From: Trichobilharzia szidati
Taxonomy: Eukaryota; Platyhelminthes; Trematoda; Strigeidida; Schistosomatidae
Length of the DNA stretch: 64,000 nucleotides
Assembly: GCA_944472155.2 (NCBI GenBank)
Contig: OX235279.1
Span: forward strand, 60,299,564 to 60,363,563
Direction: 5' to 3'
This document shows positions 60,283 through 64,000 of the stretch, one piece after another. The notes below the pieces were generated by a model. That model did no database searches, was not told where the DNA came from, and was given only the letters and a program-made list of their open reading frames with translations. Made by a program: the position numbers and the translations under genes. Numbering within the stretch: the stretch's first letter is position 1; each line of letters starts with the position of its first letter.

Positions 60283-60792
60283 ACGGAAGCCACTGGAAAT
60301 TCATGACTTTATAAATGCATATATATATATATTCAGTATAATCTTCATATTGTGCGATCCCATATTTAATGCATAAAAGTCGTCAGATAAGCAAATGGTC
60401 ACATGGATAGTTTTACTTCATGAACATAATAATCTTATGACTGTTTGACAGAGTATTATGTAACAAACACCTGAATATATTTTACTAATTAACCTGACTG
60501 ATATTTAAACAGTAGATGGAACTTCATCTTTTTCCAGGAAAATTTTATTAGTTTCTATACCATCGAAATACACACAGAGTTTAAGTATAACTCCGTAAAA
60601 GCTTGTATATACACGTTTAAATAGTTGATGCAGTAAAATTATCGAAATAATGGTTGTGTATAGTATCAGCAACCGTTGTAACTGTGTTCTGCTAGACTGC
60701 CAACGGTTATCGAAACACATTTAAAACATTTCAGTGAACATTGGTGATGAATCCAGAAGTCTAAACAGAATATTGCTTTATTGCATTTCATG

Positions 60793-60812
60793 TATATATA
60801 TATATATATATA
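60793..60812. repeat. (TA)n microsatellite
   Basis: Uninterrupted alternating TA tract of 20 bases. Confidence 0.9.
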
Positions 60813-63800
60813 CTAGCGAGAAGGAGGTATTTGGCTTTACGACTTATCTTTTCAATCACTCAAGTATCTTTTATTTTGCAGAATCTATACATTCAGTTGC
60901 AAAAAATGCTGGAAATTTTTACTGAGCTAAGTGTTTTTATAAAAAATCACACTGTTTGAATTGAACCGAGTCTAACCGTAACTTGGGATAGAAACTCCTA
61001 ATGTCCTCCAGCTTAGTTTCACAACCTCATCAAAATGTCTGATCAACTTTTCAGAATTCTGCGCTGTAACACTGACAGCTTTTACATCAAGTAGGAAATC
61101 AGTGTCGAGCTTTATTGTGGTTAAAGCCTGTCAAGTTAAATGAGGGAAAGAAGAAAAAGTGTGAATAAGGTGGGAAATAGAATGCACCAATCACAATGAT
61201 CCACCAATGGCATTGGTCATAAAATTGTTTAAATAATTTCAGAATTATCTCTTTCCTCACAGTCAGTTTTAACATTAAGGTATCTGGGTTTCTCTCATCT
61301 AAAGCATACCATTAACTCCTAAAACTATAACCTACATAAAAAAGTTACAATAAATATTATCTGGTTATGTGTTACTACGTGGACAGTTCAATATCACTAT
61401 GAAATATTGTTTACTTCAGTTTCAACATCAGTTCTAGTGAAATAAGAAACTCAATCTTTTATTTCTATTTGCCTATTTGAGTGCAAAACCCGGTAAGTAA
61501 ATTCTATTTCTTTGCAAAATCATTATATTTCATTTCTTCTGTTTAATAAAACAAATGGCTTCGAATAGGTGTAAAAGACGTCACTCAGTGAATTCACTTA
61601 ATTTCCTTAGTGAAATAGTGCACACGTAACACAATGGTCCCACAACACTGTTGAAGAAATAATCATAAGTTACTATAAGTAGTCAAATATCATTCGAGTC
61701 TTGGAATCACAGTAAAATCAATTTTGTCAACTTAAGTAGACCATTTAGAACGCGCTTCGTTGTCTTCAAACAGTCAATACTACAAGAACTGTCAGAAACA
61801 TCACTTTAAATTTTCTAAAGGAGGAATTGTAGAGGCGGTATATTTATAGTGTTATTTTTTCTATGCTATTATGTATACATATAACTAATTCAAAAATGTG
61901 CGTTTTGTATGTGAGACTAATTAACCGCCGGTTGTCCTCATCCTTTCAGTATCAGCTGAAAGAGTATGGTTATGGAGAGGAACCAGTTGTGGTGTTCACA
62001 CTGTGAAGCTAGCTGATAGAAGGCAGTCATCAATAAGGACTAGACAACAAGACTCCCGTATTTACTTAGTCGGTAATCACTTTAATGATTATTTCATACA
62101 CAAGTTATCTCAGTGAGTAGATTTGTTCCTGAAAGTTGATTAACAGATGAACCAAAGTTTACTCAATCGCAACAGAGTCATTTTTTTCACGTTACTGTTA
62201 TTGCATTCACGTGTTACTTTTGTAGTTTGTGGGAAGTACAATTAGTTGTCGAATTCATTTTGCACTTTGTATAGTACACCATGTATGCTCATTTAAGGTT
62301 TTAGTTTGAATTATTAGATAAAGGTGGAAGCTTAAACGGTTGCCGAAATGTATATCACCTTCAATTTATTTCAGACTTACAAAGAATATAGTGGATCATG
62401 AAATATTATATTGACTATTCTGCTGAGTGTTGACTGTCGTCAACTCTTTGCAACTTACACCTGAGGTTATTTGGTTAATTTTACGCATCGACAGTGAACA
62501 CTGTAGCCTTTCATTGTATAAAAAATTTAAATGGGATTTTGCAGACAAAAAGAGAAATAGACAGAAAGTCTTAATCCTAATGTTAGGAATTTATATATTC
62601 AGTAGCATCCGAGGTGTTCTATCTACCTGTAGAGAAGAGCTATAAGATTATCAGAACCTTTCGATAATATTCTAGTTGTGAATGATAAAAAAGGACGTAG
62701 AATAAATGAGGCTTAAAATACTATCAAATGCTGATTGAACTCTTGTAAATCGAATATTCATGAACAAAAGGTAGTTGTCATTTATCATTTTGATAGAAAA
62801 TTCAAAGTGACAACGTTAAACAACATAAACAAACAAATAAATATAAACATGATGATTTACTATCATAACAATTATTTAAATTTGGTGTTTTGTAAAATGA
62901 ATTAACTGGTGTGACCTCCATAGTACCAGCACATATACGACCTACTAAAACTGACTGTTTATAGTAATGAGAAACAAATTCCTGTTACTTAATAATCCTG
63001 TTAGAATTTTCTTCCATCGCTATCCAACGTAACATTTCTGAGCATAATCTTTGATCGGGTAGAACAAGCGTAAGAATGAAGAATGCAAGGACATTAGATT
63101 TGTGTCTCTGAATATTTGAGTTAATAGTACATATTTTATAATCATGTTTTGTAGAAAACAGATTAGTTAATACAAAGTTCTCACACGCCTCATTCAGAAA
63201 ATGATCTTTATTTCAGTGATGCTAAATCAGAAGTACATGTAATTGTTTAATTGTACGACTTTTTGTGATTAAATGTTATTTATTTATCTAATCCCACGTG
63301 TGTATAGCTTTTATATTAACAATCATACTTATTTTCTATGTGGAATACAGGCAATCAGTAGTTATTTAATGGAATTGCACAAATGCATTTTGAGGGACAC
63401 TGTTCAGTTATATAATCTCCTCTTCATCAAAACATTATAAAAGTTTCGGAGGGCGATCTGCATTAGAGTGTAATGTCAACACACCTTGAACTTTAATTTC
63501 ATTGTGTAAGTTTAGTAATTACCTCTAAGTATTTGGCGTATAATCCTGGTTTTATTCACTTCTCATAGTTTCATGAAACTTTTAACATTTAATAATTTAA
63601 CAAATGGGAAAACAGGTGTGTATTATATTGCTTTAAAGTTTAAGTTTCGTTTTTCCTCTGTATACATTTAACCTAAATATCCTGATACACACATAGTTGT
63701 TTCTCAGCACATGTTAAACGGACAAGGTTTACCTTTCTAGTTCAGCTGAGATGGTCGGAACTAATTAACTGATAACAAAATGGACTTGTCATAAGCGGAA

Positions 63801-64000
63801 AAGATTATTTTTGGACCTGGATATGGATGCTCTTATTACTTTAAACAGACTGACGCTTACAACTGACTTTTCTTATTTTCAGCAAAATATCTTATCATAA
63901 AGTCCGTCTACGTGTTACTGGATGCGATTGCTTAGCTTTTGCTGCTTTTTCAAGCGGTTATTTTGACACACTGTTTATTACGAACTTGACACGTTTTCTG
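60813..64000. other. AT-rich DNA without a recognised feature
   Basis: I see no gene or repeat family member up to the end of the window. Confidence 0.5.

Noticed and set aside
1..64000. Functional tRNA genes
   Set aside because: All tRNA-like stretches found lack a consistent cloverleaf acceptor stem and are followed by SINE bodies or hammerhead segments, so they are SINE heads.
1..64000. Bacterial features such as operons, CRISPR arrays or insertion sequences
   Set aside because: There are no dense coding regions, no spaced direct repeats and no transposase frames. The retroelement types show a eukaryotic genome.

Overview
This window looks like non-coding, repeat-littered chromosomal DNA of a parasitic flatworm, most likely a schistosome blood fluke (family Schistosomatidae). 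The reasons are its strong A+T richness, many short (TA)n tracts, the absence of any recognisable intact gene, and its repeats: RTE/SR2-type LINE fragments, Penelope-like element (PLE) fragments with GIY-YIG domains, tRNA-headed SINEs, and SINE-like elements carrying hammerhead ribozymes of the type known from the schistosome Sm-alpha family. The species cannot be fixed from the sequence alone. Apart from the retroelement fragments, open reading frames longer than 60 codons look like chance. I report no host protein-coding gene.

Layout. 1-8 kb: three degraded plus-strand RTE-type LINE copies (1230-2255, 2388-3446, 6802-7880). The first is interrupted by a minus-strand segment ending in the same LINE tail, the third by a tRNA-derived SINE. 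8-23 kb: mostly featureless AT-rich DNA with one inverted hammerhead element (10.9 kb), two SINEs (14.3 and 20.8 kb), one minus-strand LINE fragment (19.2-19.6 kb) and a pair of inverted tRNA-like repeats (21.5 and 22.7 kb). 23-31 kb: an inverted hammerhead pair (23.1 kb), a PLE reverse transcriptase/GIY-YIG remnant (24.0-25.0 kb), a second inverted hammerhead element (25.7 kb), a SINE (26.3 kb) and a second GIY-YIG remnant (29.8-30.2 kb). 33-42 kb: a SINE with a clear target-site duplication (33.4 kb), a hammerhead-rich island (37.5-39.5 kb) with a perfect 44-bp hairpin, and the best hammerhead candidate at 41.5 kb. 47-64 kb: three more inverted hammerhead elements (47.9, 50.9, 60.0 kb), a minus-strand LINE 3' part (52.5-53.15 kb), and a young PLE relic at 55.2-56.0 kb whose two 180-bp arms are inverted and nearly identical.

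How the parts relate. The main theme is hammerhead-like RNA motifs in inverted pairs. In two SINE-like families and in the PLE relic, each arm of an inverted repeat carries a hammerhead-like motif reading outward, so a transcript of either DNA strand would contain one. A second theme is SINE-LINE parasitism: one SINE family ends in the same tail as the RTE-type LINEs in the window. The same tRNA-like SINE head is joined to two unrelated bodies. Most copies are decayed. The 41.5-kb hammerhead and the 55.2-56.0-kb PLE relic look youngest or best preserved.
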